A stretch of DNA of 64,000 nt from Bacteroidota bacterium. Lineage in GTDB: Bacteria > Bacteroidota > Bacteroidia > Bacteroidales > F082. Position 1 is the stretch's first letter; each line of letters starts with the position of its first letter. Below, piece after piece: positions 8,507-15,827 of this stretch. The position numbers and the translations under genes are program-made. Location of the stretch: assembly GCA_016715945.1 (NCBI GenBank), contig JADJXJ010000001.1, positions 2,480,001 to 2,544,000 on the forward strand, in the 5' to 3' direction. Below the pieces are notes generated by a model that was given only the letters and a program-made list of their open reading frames with translations, was not told the DNA's origin and made no database searches.

Positions 8507-9649
8507 ATGAAACCAATTGCTTTAGCCACCACAGCAGTCCTGTGGATATGCACCCTGATGGCCGTGGGTCAGACCAACCACAGCATACCCCACAACGGCA
8601 TCAACCGCACTTTTACCGTATTCCGGCCGGCCGATGCTCCGGCGGGAGCAAAGCTGCCGCTGCTGCTGGCCTTGCATGGCTTCACCCAAAACGGACCGCA
8701 GATGATGAACTACAGCCAGTTCAATAATCTGGCCACACAACATGGGTTTATGGTGGTTTATCCCAATGGCATCAACACCAGCTGGAATGTGGGCCAGAGC
8801 GGCAATTCGGGGGCCGATGATGTGGGCTTTCTGCTGGCGCTCACCGATACTTTGGATCAATGGTACGGCGTTGACCAGCAGAGGGTGTATGCCTGTGGCT
8901 TCTCCAATGGCGGATTTATGAGCTTCAGGCTGGCTTGCGAAGCCTCCGGCCGCATTGCTGCCATCGCATCGGTGGCCGGTACCATGACCTCCAACACTTT
9001 CAACAGCTGTGCACCGCAACGCGCTGTGCCAGTGCTGCATATCCACGGCACCAACGACTTGCTGGTGGGTTACAATGGCAGCTCGGGATTCAAATCGGTG
9101 GCCGAAGGCATGGCCTATTGGGCATCATTCAACCAATGTCCGGAAAACCCGGAAATCATCGACCTGCCCGACCTGGTGCCGGAGGGCTCCACCGTGCAGC
9201 AGCTCAGCTGGGCGCCTTGTGCACAAAACACTATGGTGCGCCACCAGAAAGTGATCAACGGAGGGCACACCTGGCCGGGTTTCAACGGACTGATGGGCAT
9301 TGGCAATGTGAATATGGACATCAGCGCCAGCGCCGAAATATGGAACTTCCTCAGCCAGTTCAGCCTCGATCAGGCGGTGGGCAATTTGTCTCCAACGCCC
9401 GGAAATTATTTCCGTATCTTCCCCAATCCTGCACAAAACAACCTGATCTATGTGGAAGCACCGGGCTTTGGGCCGTCGAGACTGGAAATCGTCGGATCAG
9501 ACGGCAGGTTATGGTTTACCGGGCAGTATAGCCTATCTAACGGCAGGTTGGTCATTCCGGCCGGACAGCTTCCGGCGGGAATGTACCTGTTGCGCCTGAG
9601 CAATGCCACCCAACAGGCCATGTCGAAACTGGTGATAGGGAACCCTTGA
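8507..9649 (+). CDS. Secreted PHB-depolymerase/feruloyl-esterase-type hydrolase with T9SS domain
   Basis: A 380-residue exported alpha/beta hydrolase of the LpqC/polyhydroxybutyrate depolymerase or CE1 esterase type. ATG 8507 is followed by a signal peptide with probable cleavage before Gln22. The oxyanion region is LHGFTQNG (about 56-63). The catalytic triad is readable as Ser133 (GFSNG), Asp184 (GTNDLL) and His254 (GGHTWPG). Residues 300-380 (IFPNPAQ to KLVIG) form a T9SS sorting domain, so the enzyme acts outside the cell or on its surface. Polyester, feruloyl-polysaccharide and acetyl-xylan substrates cannot be separated by sequence alone. A TATCTTTG box lies at 8433-8440. Confidence 0.8.
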   Translation: MKPIALATTAVLWICTLMAVGQTNHSIPHNGINRTFTVFRPADAPAGAKLPLLLALHGFTQNGPQMMNYSQFNNLATQHGFMVVYPNGINTSWNVGQSGNSGADDVGFLLALTDTLDQWYGVDQQRVYACGFSNGGFMSFRLACEASGRIAAIASVAGTMTSNTFNSCAPQRAVPVLHIHGTNDLLVGYNGSSGFKSVAEGMAYWASFNQCPENPEIIDLPDLVPEGSTVQQLSWAPCAQNTMVRHQKVINGGHTWPGFNGLMGIGNVNMDISASAEIWNFLSQFSLDQAVGNLSPTPGNYFRIFPNPAQNNLIYVEAPGFGPSRLEIVGSDGRLWFTGQYSLSNGRLVIPAGQLPAGMYLLRLSNATQQAMSKLVIGNP

Positions 9650-9704
9650 CCCCCTTCAATTCAGGAATATCCGTCATGAATTACCATTTTGCTGACAAAT
9701 CACT

Positions 9705-9712
9705 TATTTTTG
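9705..9712 (+). promoter_or_regulatory. -7 box for the Crp/Fnr gene
   Basis: TATTTTTG matches the Bacteroidota -7 consensus TAnnTTTG, 40 bp before the regulator's ATG. A TTTG at 9688-9691 is closer than the usual spacing, so the -33 element is uncertain. Confidence 0.4.
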
Positions 9713-9752
9713 TGAGCTACATCAAGAATTATGTTGAGCAAAGGGCTGGCTC

Positions 9753-10454
9753 ATGCTTAGAAGACGATCCGAAACATGCATTGATTGCGAAAAATGCAGC
9801 AACAAATCGCCTCTGTTTCAACTGCTTAGTCAGGAGGAGCTGCGGGTGATGAACAGTGGACGTTTTGAGCTGAGGTTCAACAAAGGCGAAACCATTGTGA
9901 AGCAGGGCACACATGCCACGCACCTTGTTTCGCTCACCGGGGGAATGGCCAAGCTGTACATTGAAGGTTTCGGAAACAAGAACCTGCTGCTCGACCTTTT
10001 GCAGCCCTGGCGCTTGTTTGGCGGGCCAGGCTTGTTCACCGATTCGAAGTATCATTATTCCGTTGCGGCAATCACTGAGGCCACTGCCTGTTTTATTCCC
10101 ATTGATAACCTGAGGCAGGTGATCCGCACCAATCCCGACTTTGCCGAGGGCATCATCAGGCACTGCAACTACAACAGCGTGAACAACTTTGAGCGCATGG
10201 TGAGCCTCACCCAAAAACAAATGCACGGCAGGCTGGCCGATGTGCTGCTTTATTTGTCCGACAAAGTCTTCCGGAACGACAGGTTTGTGTTGCCCATCAA
10301 CCGCAACGAGCTGGGCGAAATGTCGAACATGACCAAAGAAAGCGTGACGCGCATCCTGAAAGAACTCGAAAATGACGGAGTGATTGCCCTTAATACAAAG
10401 CAGATCAACATACTCAACAAGGCTGCGCTCGAAGACCTGTCGCTCAGGGCTTAA
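9753..10454 (+). CDS. Crp/Fnr-family transcriptional regulator with N-terminal cysteines
   Basis: A 233-residue regulator. Residues 25-140 form the cyclic-nucleotide-binding-like sensor barrel and residues 150-225 a Crp-type winged helix-turn-helix (NRNELGEMSNMTKESVTRIL). The N-terminus has Cys9, Cys12 and Cys15 (CIDCEKC), and Cys113 lies in the barrel. This layout resembles FNR, which holds an oxygen-sensitive [4Fe-4S] cluster with three N-terminal Cys and one internal Cys, although the spacing here is tighter. A redox or oxygen sensing role is therefore an inference. Its 3' end overlaps the convergent T9SS gene by 11 bp. Confidence 0.85.
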   Translation: MLRRRSETCIDCEKCSNKSPLFQLLSQEELRVMNSGRFELRFNKGETIVKQGTHATHLVSLTGGMAKLYIEGFGNKNLLLDLLQPWRLFGGPGLFTDSKYHYSVAAITEATACFIPIDNLRQVIRTNPDFAEGIIRHCNYNSVNNFERMVSLTQKQMHGRLADVLLYLSDKVFRNDRFVLPINRNELGEMSNMTKESVTRILKELENDGVIALNTKQINILNKAALEDLSLRA

Positions 10455-11241
10455 CCAAGGTAAACCTACCGCTGGCAGTGCGGTAGGATCCATTCTCGAT
10501 GTAGTAAAAATATTGTCCACCTGGCCAACCAGCAAGTTTGAGCTGCAATTGTCCGCTGTTGCCGGTGAGTTCAACTGTTTTCAATACCCGTCCGCCTGCA
10601 TCGCAGATGTGGAGATTGGCTTTGGAGAGCTGTTCGGGCAACACCCAGGGCAGATTCAGGTATTGACCCGCGGGATTGGGAAATGCTTGTGCGATCCCCG
10701 GCAGATCGGGGATTTCCGGGCCTCCGGTGAGCAAACTTCCGGGCAGGTGATACACCTTGGTTTGCACCGTGTACGGAAACACCGAATAATCGAACACATA
10801 GGCGAGCAGCTTGGTGCTCCCATTGGCCAGTGATTGCACAAGGAGATACTGACATCCGGGGATGTTCAGAAGCTGGGTGCCGTTTTCGCGCACCACGCGT
10901 GCAGTGTAGGTGTAGTATTGCCCTGTTTCGTTATAATTATAGTAAATGTAGGCCAGGCAGAGGCTGTTGTCGTTGGTAAACAAGCCCTCGGTTACATACT
11001 TGATGTCGTAGAGCCAGTTGTTGGCCGGAACTGAAAGATTGATCGTCTTCCAGAGGCTGTGGTCGGTATTGTATATGCGGCATTGGCTTTGCGTCACATC
11101 CATGACATAAAACTTATTGCCGGCCGATGGCAGGAAGGTGTAGATACCCGAGTGGTTGTAGCTGGCCTCGGAAGTGATTTGTGATCTCAGGCCGGGTGAA
11201 AGTAGCAATGCAAAGGCAACACAAAGAATAAAATGTTTCAT
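10444..11241 (-). CDS. Secreted protein with T9SS type A sorting domain
   Basis: A 265-residue exported protein. The signal peptide ends in LRS before Gln21, giving a Gln-start mature protein. The middle part (about 25-175) has propeller-like Tyr-rich strands without recognisable catalytic residues. Residues 185-265 (AQAFPNPAGQYLNLP to SGRFTLVKP) form a C-terminal sorting domain. The function of the middle part is unknown. It is transcribed toward the Crp/Fnr gene and overlaps its end. Confidence 0.7.
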   Translation of the reverse strand: MKHFILCVAFALLLSPGLRSQITSEASYNHSGIYTFLPSAGNKFYVMDVTQSQCRIYNTDHSLWKTINLSVPANNWLYDIKYVTEGLFTNDNSLCLAYIYYNYNETGQYYTYTARVVRENGTQLLNIPGCQYLLVQSLANGSTKLLAYVFDYSVFPYTVQTKVYHLPGSLLTGGPEIPDLPGIAQAFPNPAGQYLNLPWVLPEQLSKANLHICDAGGRVLKTVELTGNSGQLQLKLAGWPGGQYFYYIENGSYRTASGRFTLVKP

Positions 11242-11261
11242 GTAAGCAAAATTTTTCCTGA

Positions 11262-11269
11262 CAAAGGTA
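11262..11269 (-). promoter_or_regulatory. -7 box for the T9SS protein gene
   Basis: TACCTTTG on the minus strand fits TAnnTTTG and lies 20 bp upstream of the ATG at 11241. No clear -33 TTTG is seen. Confidence 0.4.
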
Positions 11270-11385
11270 GTGTTCCTTTACTGAAAGGCTGTTAACAGAA
11301 TTTGGCCCGGCTGGTATAAGATTTTCAGGTTTTGAAACATCACAAAAGTCTTCGTATAACTTAGCCTCAGAAATCTGCAAAAAGC

Positions 11386-12450
11386 ATGGATATGTCGAGT
11401 TCGTTAGATGATGGCTCAAGAATTCAGGTCGTTGATTTTCTGAAGGGTGTGGCAGTGGTAGCCATGATTCAGGTGCATCTCACCGAACTTTTTGCCATAG
11501 CCGGTTGGCAGGAAAGTCTGGCTGGCAGGATCAGTTTGTTTGCGGGCGGGCCGGCTGCCGCACCCCTGTTTATGGTGATGATGGGCTATGTGGCTGCCCA
11601 GGGCAGGCGAAGCGCAAAATATTTTTTGCAGCGTGGCATGAAGCTGTTGCTTTGGGGCCTGTTGCTCAACATCGGCCTGAATGCCCACCTGCTTCTAAAA
11701 ATCAGCTTTTCCCAATGGCCGCAGAATCCCTTACATTTTTTGTTCGGTGTCGATATCCTTTTTCTGGCTGGTCTGAGTTTGCTTCTGCTCGCACTGGCGA
11801 CCTCTGCAGGCAGATTTTCGCCACTCGCAGCTGTGCTGATGTTTGCGGGCATACTTTATGCTACCAGCTTACCGGCCTGGCCAGGCCAAAACGAAGACCT
11901 GATGACATACCTCATGGCCTTTGTGCATTCCGAAGCCCCTTGGAGCTATTTTCCTGTGGTGCCCTGGGCAGCCTACCCGCTGGCAGGATTTTGCCTGGCC
12001 TCGTTCCATGATAAACTGTCCGCAATAAAGCTGACCGACACCCACCTGGCGTTGGCGGCGCTTGGCGGACTACTGTTCCTCGGAATCACATCCGACACCG
12101 GCTGGAATGCGGCCACCGATCTGTCTTTGTGGTATCACCATCCGGCCGCAGTGGTTGGCTGGAACCTGATCTTCGTAGCAACTGCCACCATGCTTGCTTC
12201 CCTGTTTTTGCGGGCATTCGGGCATGGGCCTGTCGCCCAATGGCTTTGTTTCGCGGGAAAACGGGTCACGGCCTTTTATGTATTTCAGTGGCTGATCATC
12301 GGCAACCTGGCCACCTGGCTGTATCAAACGCAATATCCTTTGCAACTGTTGCTGTGGTTTGTAGTGGTGACGGGCGCAAGCTACGGATTAACCATCCTTT
12401 GGTACAGGTTCAGAAAAACAATATTCGCAGCACAACATCCTAAAAACTAA
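11386..12450 (+). CDS. Multi-pass membrane protein, DUF1624/HGSNAT-like acyltransferase
   Basis: A 354-residue membrane protein with about nine or ten hydrophobic segments. The N-terminus RIQVVDFLKGVAVVAMIQVH matches the (R)xxxxDxxRG-type opening of heparan-alpha-glucosaminide N-acetyltransferase-like and DUF1624 proteins, in which the following His is functionally important. These proteins are thought to move acyl groups across the membrane onto sugars. Which substrate is used here is unknown. It sits alone, divergent from the T9SS gene and 20 bp before the AraC-type gene. Confidence 0.7.
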   Translation: MDMSSSLDDGSRIQVVDFLKGVAVVAMIQVHLTELFAIAGWQESLAGRISLFAGGPAAAPLFMVMMGYVAAQGRRSAKYFLQRGMKLLLWGLLLNIGLNAHLLLKISFSQWPQNPLHFLFGVDILFLAGLSLLLLALATSAGRFSPLAAVLMFAGILYATSLPAWPGQNEDLMTYLMAFVHSEAPWSYFPVVPWAAYPLAGFCLASFHDKLSAIKLTDTHLALAALGGLLFLGITSDTGWNAATDLSLWYHHPAAVVGWNLIFVATATMLASLFLRAFGHGPVAQWLCFAGKRVTAFYVFQWLIIGNLATWLYQTQYPLQLLLWFVVVTGASYGLTILWYRFRKTIFAAQHPKN

Positions 12451-12455
12451 CTTTG
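12448..12455 (+). promoter_or_regulatory. -7 box for the seven-gene operon
   Basis: TAACTTTG fits TAnnTTTG. It begins at the very end of the upstream membrane gene (stop codon 12448-12450) and lies 15 bp before the AraC-type gene's ATG at 12471. No -33 match was seen, so read-through from upstream is also possible. Confidence 0.35.
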
Positions 12456-12470
12456 TACCAAGCCAAAACC

Positions 12471-13094
12471 ATGCCTGTCGTCCGACAATCGCGCTACCTG
12501 TTGGGTAATATGCTCAGCGACTGCTGCCTGAGGCTCTTGAGCCTGGAGCTGGAAAGGCTCGGCGTGGAAATCAGAAAAGCCCGTCTGGGCGAGGTGCATC
12601 TGCGCTGGGACGAGGAAAAGGTGGCTGAAGCCGACATCCTGCAGCTGTTCGACAAGCTTGGCTTTGGCGTGATCGAAGACCACGAGAAAGCCCTTGTGGA
12701 GGAAATCAAAAGGGTAGTGGTGGAATTGGTCTGGCACACCACCTTCAACGCCATGGTACGCAATTCCGATTTCATTGTGAGCCGCTTCGACCACAGCTAT
12801 CAATACCTGTCCACCCTGTTTTCGCGGCACGAGCACATCACCCTGGAAAAGTATATCATTATGCAGAAAATCGAAAAAGTTAAGGAACTGCTTCAGGACG
12901 AGAAGATTACCCTGAGCGAAATCGCCTATATGATGGGCTACAGCAGTGTGCAGTACCTGTCGACACAATTTCGCCAGATCACCGGCTACTCGGTGACCGA
13001 ATACCGCAGCCTGCCCGAAAAAAACCGCATGGGGATCCGCCTGTCGGAAGCGAAATTGTTGGACAAAAACGAAAATTTTGAACCTCAAACATAA
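12471..13094 (+). CDS. AraC-type regulator with HMA-like N-terminal domain
   Basis: A 207-residue regulator; ATG 12471 is preferred over the in-frame TTG at 12453. Residues 1-70 look like a ferredoxin-fold heavy-metal-associated (HMA) type domain: CCLRLLSLELERLGVEI, then LGEVHLRW and LFDKLGFGVI. The CxxC metal site is missing, with only adjacent Cys-Cys at the expected place. Residues 110-190 are an AraC/XylS helix-turn-helix with ITLSEIAYMMGYSSVQYLSTQFRQITGYSV. It is the first gene of the operon and probably its regulator. The ligand is unknown; loss of CxxC argues against simple metal binding. Confidence 0.78.
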   Translation: MPVVRQSRYLLGNMLSDCCLRLLSLELERLGVEIRKARLGEVHLRWDEEKVAEADILQLFDKLGFGVIEDHEKALVEEIKRVVVELVWHTTFNAMVRNSDFIVSRFDHSYQYLSTLFSRHEHITLEKYIIMQKIEKVKELLQDEKITLSEIAYMMGYSSVQYLSTQFRQITGYSVTEYRSLPEKNRMGIRLSEAKLLDKNENFEPQT

Positions 13095-13152
13095 ATTAAC
13101 AAACAAGGCAGGCAAACAAATTCATCTAAAATTGCACCAAAATCGAGATGCG

Positions 13153-13404
13153 ATGAAAATCAAAAGCAACATAGCCATCAGCGACAACGGTTTCATCTTC
13201 AATCCCGCCACCGGCGAATCGTTTACCGTGAACCCCACCGGACTCGAAATCATGAACATGATGCGCAGGGGCACGCCACATGCCCACATTGCCGGAAAAC
13301 TCTGTGAACTGTTTCAGGTGGAACCTACTCAGGCAGAGCGCGATCTGCAGGACTTTATCGAGATGATGCGGCAATATCACCTTCTGAGTTATGACGAAGA
13401 ATAA
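13153..13404 (+). CDS. PqqD-family small protein
   Basis: An 83-residue protein. ATG 13153 is chosen because PqqD homology starts there; the frame also extends upstream to 13078. PqqD-like proteins and RRE domains are winged-helix peptide chaperones that present a precursor peptide to modifying enzymes. The pattern NIAISDNGFIFNPATGESFTVN, then GLEIMNMMRRG, then AERDLQDFIEMMRQYHLL is typical. Here it overlaps the ATP-grasp gene by 14 nt, which suggests that it works with that ligase rather than with a radical-SAM enzyme. No short precursor-peptide gene was recognised nearby. Confidence 0.72.
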   Translation: MKIKSNIAISDNGFIFNPATGESFTVNPTGLEIMNMMRRGTPHAHIAGKLCELFQVEPTQAERDLQDFIEMMRQYHLLSYDEE

Positions 13405-14443
13405 ACCCAGGCTCACCATTGCGGTATCGGGCCTCAATGCCATCGACAGCCCCGGTCCGGGTGTGGCTGTAATACGCGGTTTACGCGAAGCCCAAAGCTT
13501 CGAATGCCGCATCATCGGGCTCTCGTACGAGTCGCTCGAACCCGGCATATATATGCACGATCTGGTGGACAAAACCTACCAGATTCCCTACCCCTCGGCC
13601 GGCACCGAAGCCCTCATGCAGCGCCTGAGCTATATCCATCAGCAAGAAAAACTCAATGTGATTATCCCCAACTTCGATGCCGAGTTGTTTTCGTTCATGC
13701 GCCTTTCGGGAACACTCCGGAGCATGGGCATTCACACATTTCTGCCTGAAAACGGGCAGTTTGAGGCACGCCAGAAGGTGAACCTCTACAAGTTCGGACA
13801 ACAACACCAGATCAATGTTCCCCCTGCCAAAGTGATTTACACCCTGAACGAAGCCCAGAACCTCGACAAAGAATACGACTGGCCGCTGGTGATCAAAGGC
13901 AAATATTACGACGCCAGCCTGGCCTACAACTTCGAACAGGTGAAGTCGGCCTTCAATAAAATTTCTGCCAGATGGGGACTGCCGATCATTATCCAGAAGT
14001 TTATCCACGGCACCGAATACAATGTGACCGGCCTGGGCGATGGTCAGGGCAATACCCTTGCAGCCGTGCCCATGCGCAAACAATATATCACCGACAAGGG
14101 CAAAGCCTGGGGCGGCATCTCGATAGCCGACGAAGAGGCCCTGCAACTCACACGTCATTTTGTGAAAGCCTCACAATGGCGCGGCCCTTTCGAACTCGAA
14201 CTGATGAAAGACAAAGAAGGTAAATACCACCTGCTCGAAATCAATCCACGCATGCCGGCATGGATTTACCTGGCTGTCGGTTGCGGCCAGAACATCCCCG
14301 AAGCCGTTGCCCGCCTGGCAATGGGCTGGCCTGTGGAACCTTACACCAGTTACCTGATCGGCAAAATGTTTGTCCGATATGCCTGGGACATGATTGTGGA
14401 CATCAGCGAGTTTGAAACCATTTCGACACAAGGTGAACTTTGA
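13391..14443 (+). CDS. ATP-grasp ligase (carbamoyl-phosphate-synthase-like)
   Basis: A 350-residue ATP-grasp protein. Such enzymes join a carboxylate to an amine or thiol through an acyl-phosphate made with ATP. A preATP-grasp Rossmann-like part covers residues 1-115. The nucleotide-binding lysine motif is WPLVIKGKYYDA (about 160). A QKFIHGTEYNVT strand follows near 200, and the metal-binding motif FELELMKDKEG...LLEINPRMP lies near 270-295. Key Glu, Asn and Arg are present, so it should be active. The position between PqqD and a PLP decarboxylase suggests it ligates an amino acid to a peptide or carrier. The substrate is unknown. Confidence 0.82.
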   Translation: MTKNKPRLTIAVSGLNAIDSPGPGVAVIRGLREAQSFECRIIGLSYESLEPGIYMHDLVDKTYQIPYPSAGTEALMQRLSYIHQQEKLNVIIPNFDAELFSFMRLSGTLRSMGIHTFLPENGQFEARQKVNLYKFGQQHQINVPPAKVIYTLNEAQNLDKEYDWPLVIKGKYYDASLAYNFEQVKSAFNKISARWGLPIIIQKFIHGTEYNVTGLGDGQGNTLAAVPMRKQYITDKGKAWGGISIADEEALQLTRHFVKASQWRGPFELELMKDKEGKYHLLEINPRMPAWIYLAVGCGQNIPEAVARLAMGWPVEPYTSYLIGKMFVRYAWDMIVDISEFETISTQGEL

Positions 14444-14465
14444 ACTTTAAAAAACATCATACAAT

Positions 14466-15827
14466 ATGCCTGCACGAAAAACCTACGAACGCCCACTCAT
14501 AAAAAAACTCGAGGGCAACATGCCCAATAAATTCGGGATGCGGTCGGTGTACGAGCCCACACAAAGCATTGAAGGTCATTTGGTTAAAGACCTCATCAGG
14601 GAATTTGGCTCACCCCTTTTTGTGATTTCCGAAAAGAAGCTGCGCAAAAACTACCGCAATGCCCGCCAGGCATTTCAAACAAGGTATCCCAAAGTGCAGT
14701 TTGCCTGGAGCTACAAAACCAATTATCTGGATGCGGTGTGCAACATCTACCATCAGGAAGGTTCCTGGGCCGAGGTAGTTTCAGGATTTGAGTACGACAA
14801 GGCCATCCGCAATGGGGTGCCCGGAAGCAAAATCATCTTCAACGGCCCTGACAAGTCGGAAAACGACCTGCGTAAAGTCATCACCAACAACTCGCTCATC
14901 CACATTGACCACCTCGACGAGCTTTACCTGCTTCAGGACATCGCACGCGAGTCGAAACTCCGTCCCAGGGTGGCCATACGGGTAAACATGGACACGGGCG
15001 TTTTCCCTATGTGGGACCGTTTCGGTTTCAACTACGAAAATGGTCAGGCCTGGGATGCCCTGAATAAAATCATGTTTTCTGGACTGATGGAACTGGTGGG
15101 GCTGCACACGCACATCGGCACCTTCATGCTCTCGCCAAATGCCTACGCCGTGGCAGCCAGCAAACTTGCGCACCTGGCCCAGAGCCTGCTCAACAAATAC
15201 AACCACGAAATCAAATACATTGATATCGGGGGCGGATTTGCCAGCAAGAACACCCTGAAAGGCTCCTACCTGCCCGGAACCGACATCAGCCCTTCCATCC
15301 ACGACTTTGCCGAAGCCATCACCTCGGCCCTGATGAACAGCGACTACCGTCCGAAAAACCCGCCTGTGCTCATCATCGAATCGGGCCGGGCACTCATCGA
15401 CGATGCGGCCTGGCTATTGGGCACCGTGCTTGCCAACAAACGCCTGAGCGACGGCCGTCGTGCCACCATTCTCGACATTGGCGTGAATACCCTGTTCACG
15501 GCCTTCTGGTACGACCACCTCATCACCCCAGCACAGCCCGTCACCTCCTACACCGAAGACACCGCCCTGTATGGCCCGCTCTGCATGAACATCGATGTGG
15601 TGCGCGAAAACGTCAACCTGCCACTGCTCAACCGGGGCGATCATGTGGTGGTGCATCATGTGGGAGCCTACAACATGACCCAATGGCTGCAGTTTATCAC
15701 CCTCAGGCCCAATGTGTTGCTTATTGACGAAGAAGGCGGGAAACACCTGATTCGCCGCGCCGAAACGCTGGAAACACTCAGCTCGCAGGAACACATGCCT
15801 GCTCATCTGGCCCATTTCGACCTATGA
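14466..15827 (+). CDS. Fold-type III PLP-dependent decarboxylase (DAP/ornithine/arginine decarboxylase family)
   Basis: A 453-residue enzyme of the LysA/SpeA-like group. PLP Lys84 lies in FAWSYKTNYL. Further landmarks are GLHTHIGT near 220, the phosphate-binding IDIGGGF near 256, ESGRALI (normally EPGR) near 305, GPLCMNIDVV near 375 with the catalytic Cys, and VGAYNMTQ near 405. All catalytic positions are present, so it should decarboxylate a basic or diamino acid. Substitution of EPGR by ESGR and the unusual neighbours argue against housekeeping lysine biosynthesis. Meso-diaminopimelate, arginine and carboxynorspermidine-like substrates are all possible. It overlaps the next gene by 4 nt. 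Confidence 0.85.
   Translation: MPARKTYERPLIKKLEGNMPNKFGMRSVYEPTQSIEGHLVKDLIREFGSPLFVISEKKLRKNYRNARQAFQTRYPKVQFAWSYKTNYLDAVCNIYHQEGSWAEVVSGFEYDKAIRNGVPGSKIIFNGPDKSENDLRKVITNNSLIHIDHLDELYLLQDIARESKLRPRVAIRVNMDTGVFPMWDRFGFNYENGQAWDALNKIMFSGLMELVGLHTHIGTFMLSPNAYAVAASKLAHLAQSLLNKYNHEIKYIDIGGGFASKNTLKGSYLPGTDISPSIHDFAEAITSALMNSDYRPKNPPVLIIESGRALIDDAAWLLGTVLANKRLSDGRRATILDIGVNTLFTAFWYDHLITPAQPVTSYTEDTALYGPLCMNIDVVRENVNLPLLNRGDHVVVHHVGAYNMTQWLQFITLRPNVLLIDEEGGKHLIRRAETLETLSSQEHMPAHLAHFDL

Noticed and set aside
14466..15827. Housekeeping lysine-biosynthesis gene lysA
   Set aside because: The ESGR variant motif and the PqqD/ATP-grasp/UT-M23 context argue for a special role, although diaminopimelate remains a possible substrate.
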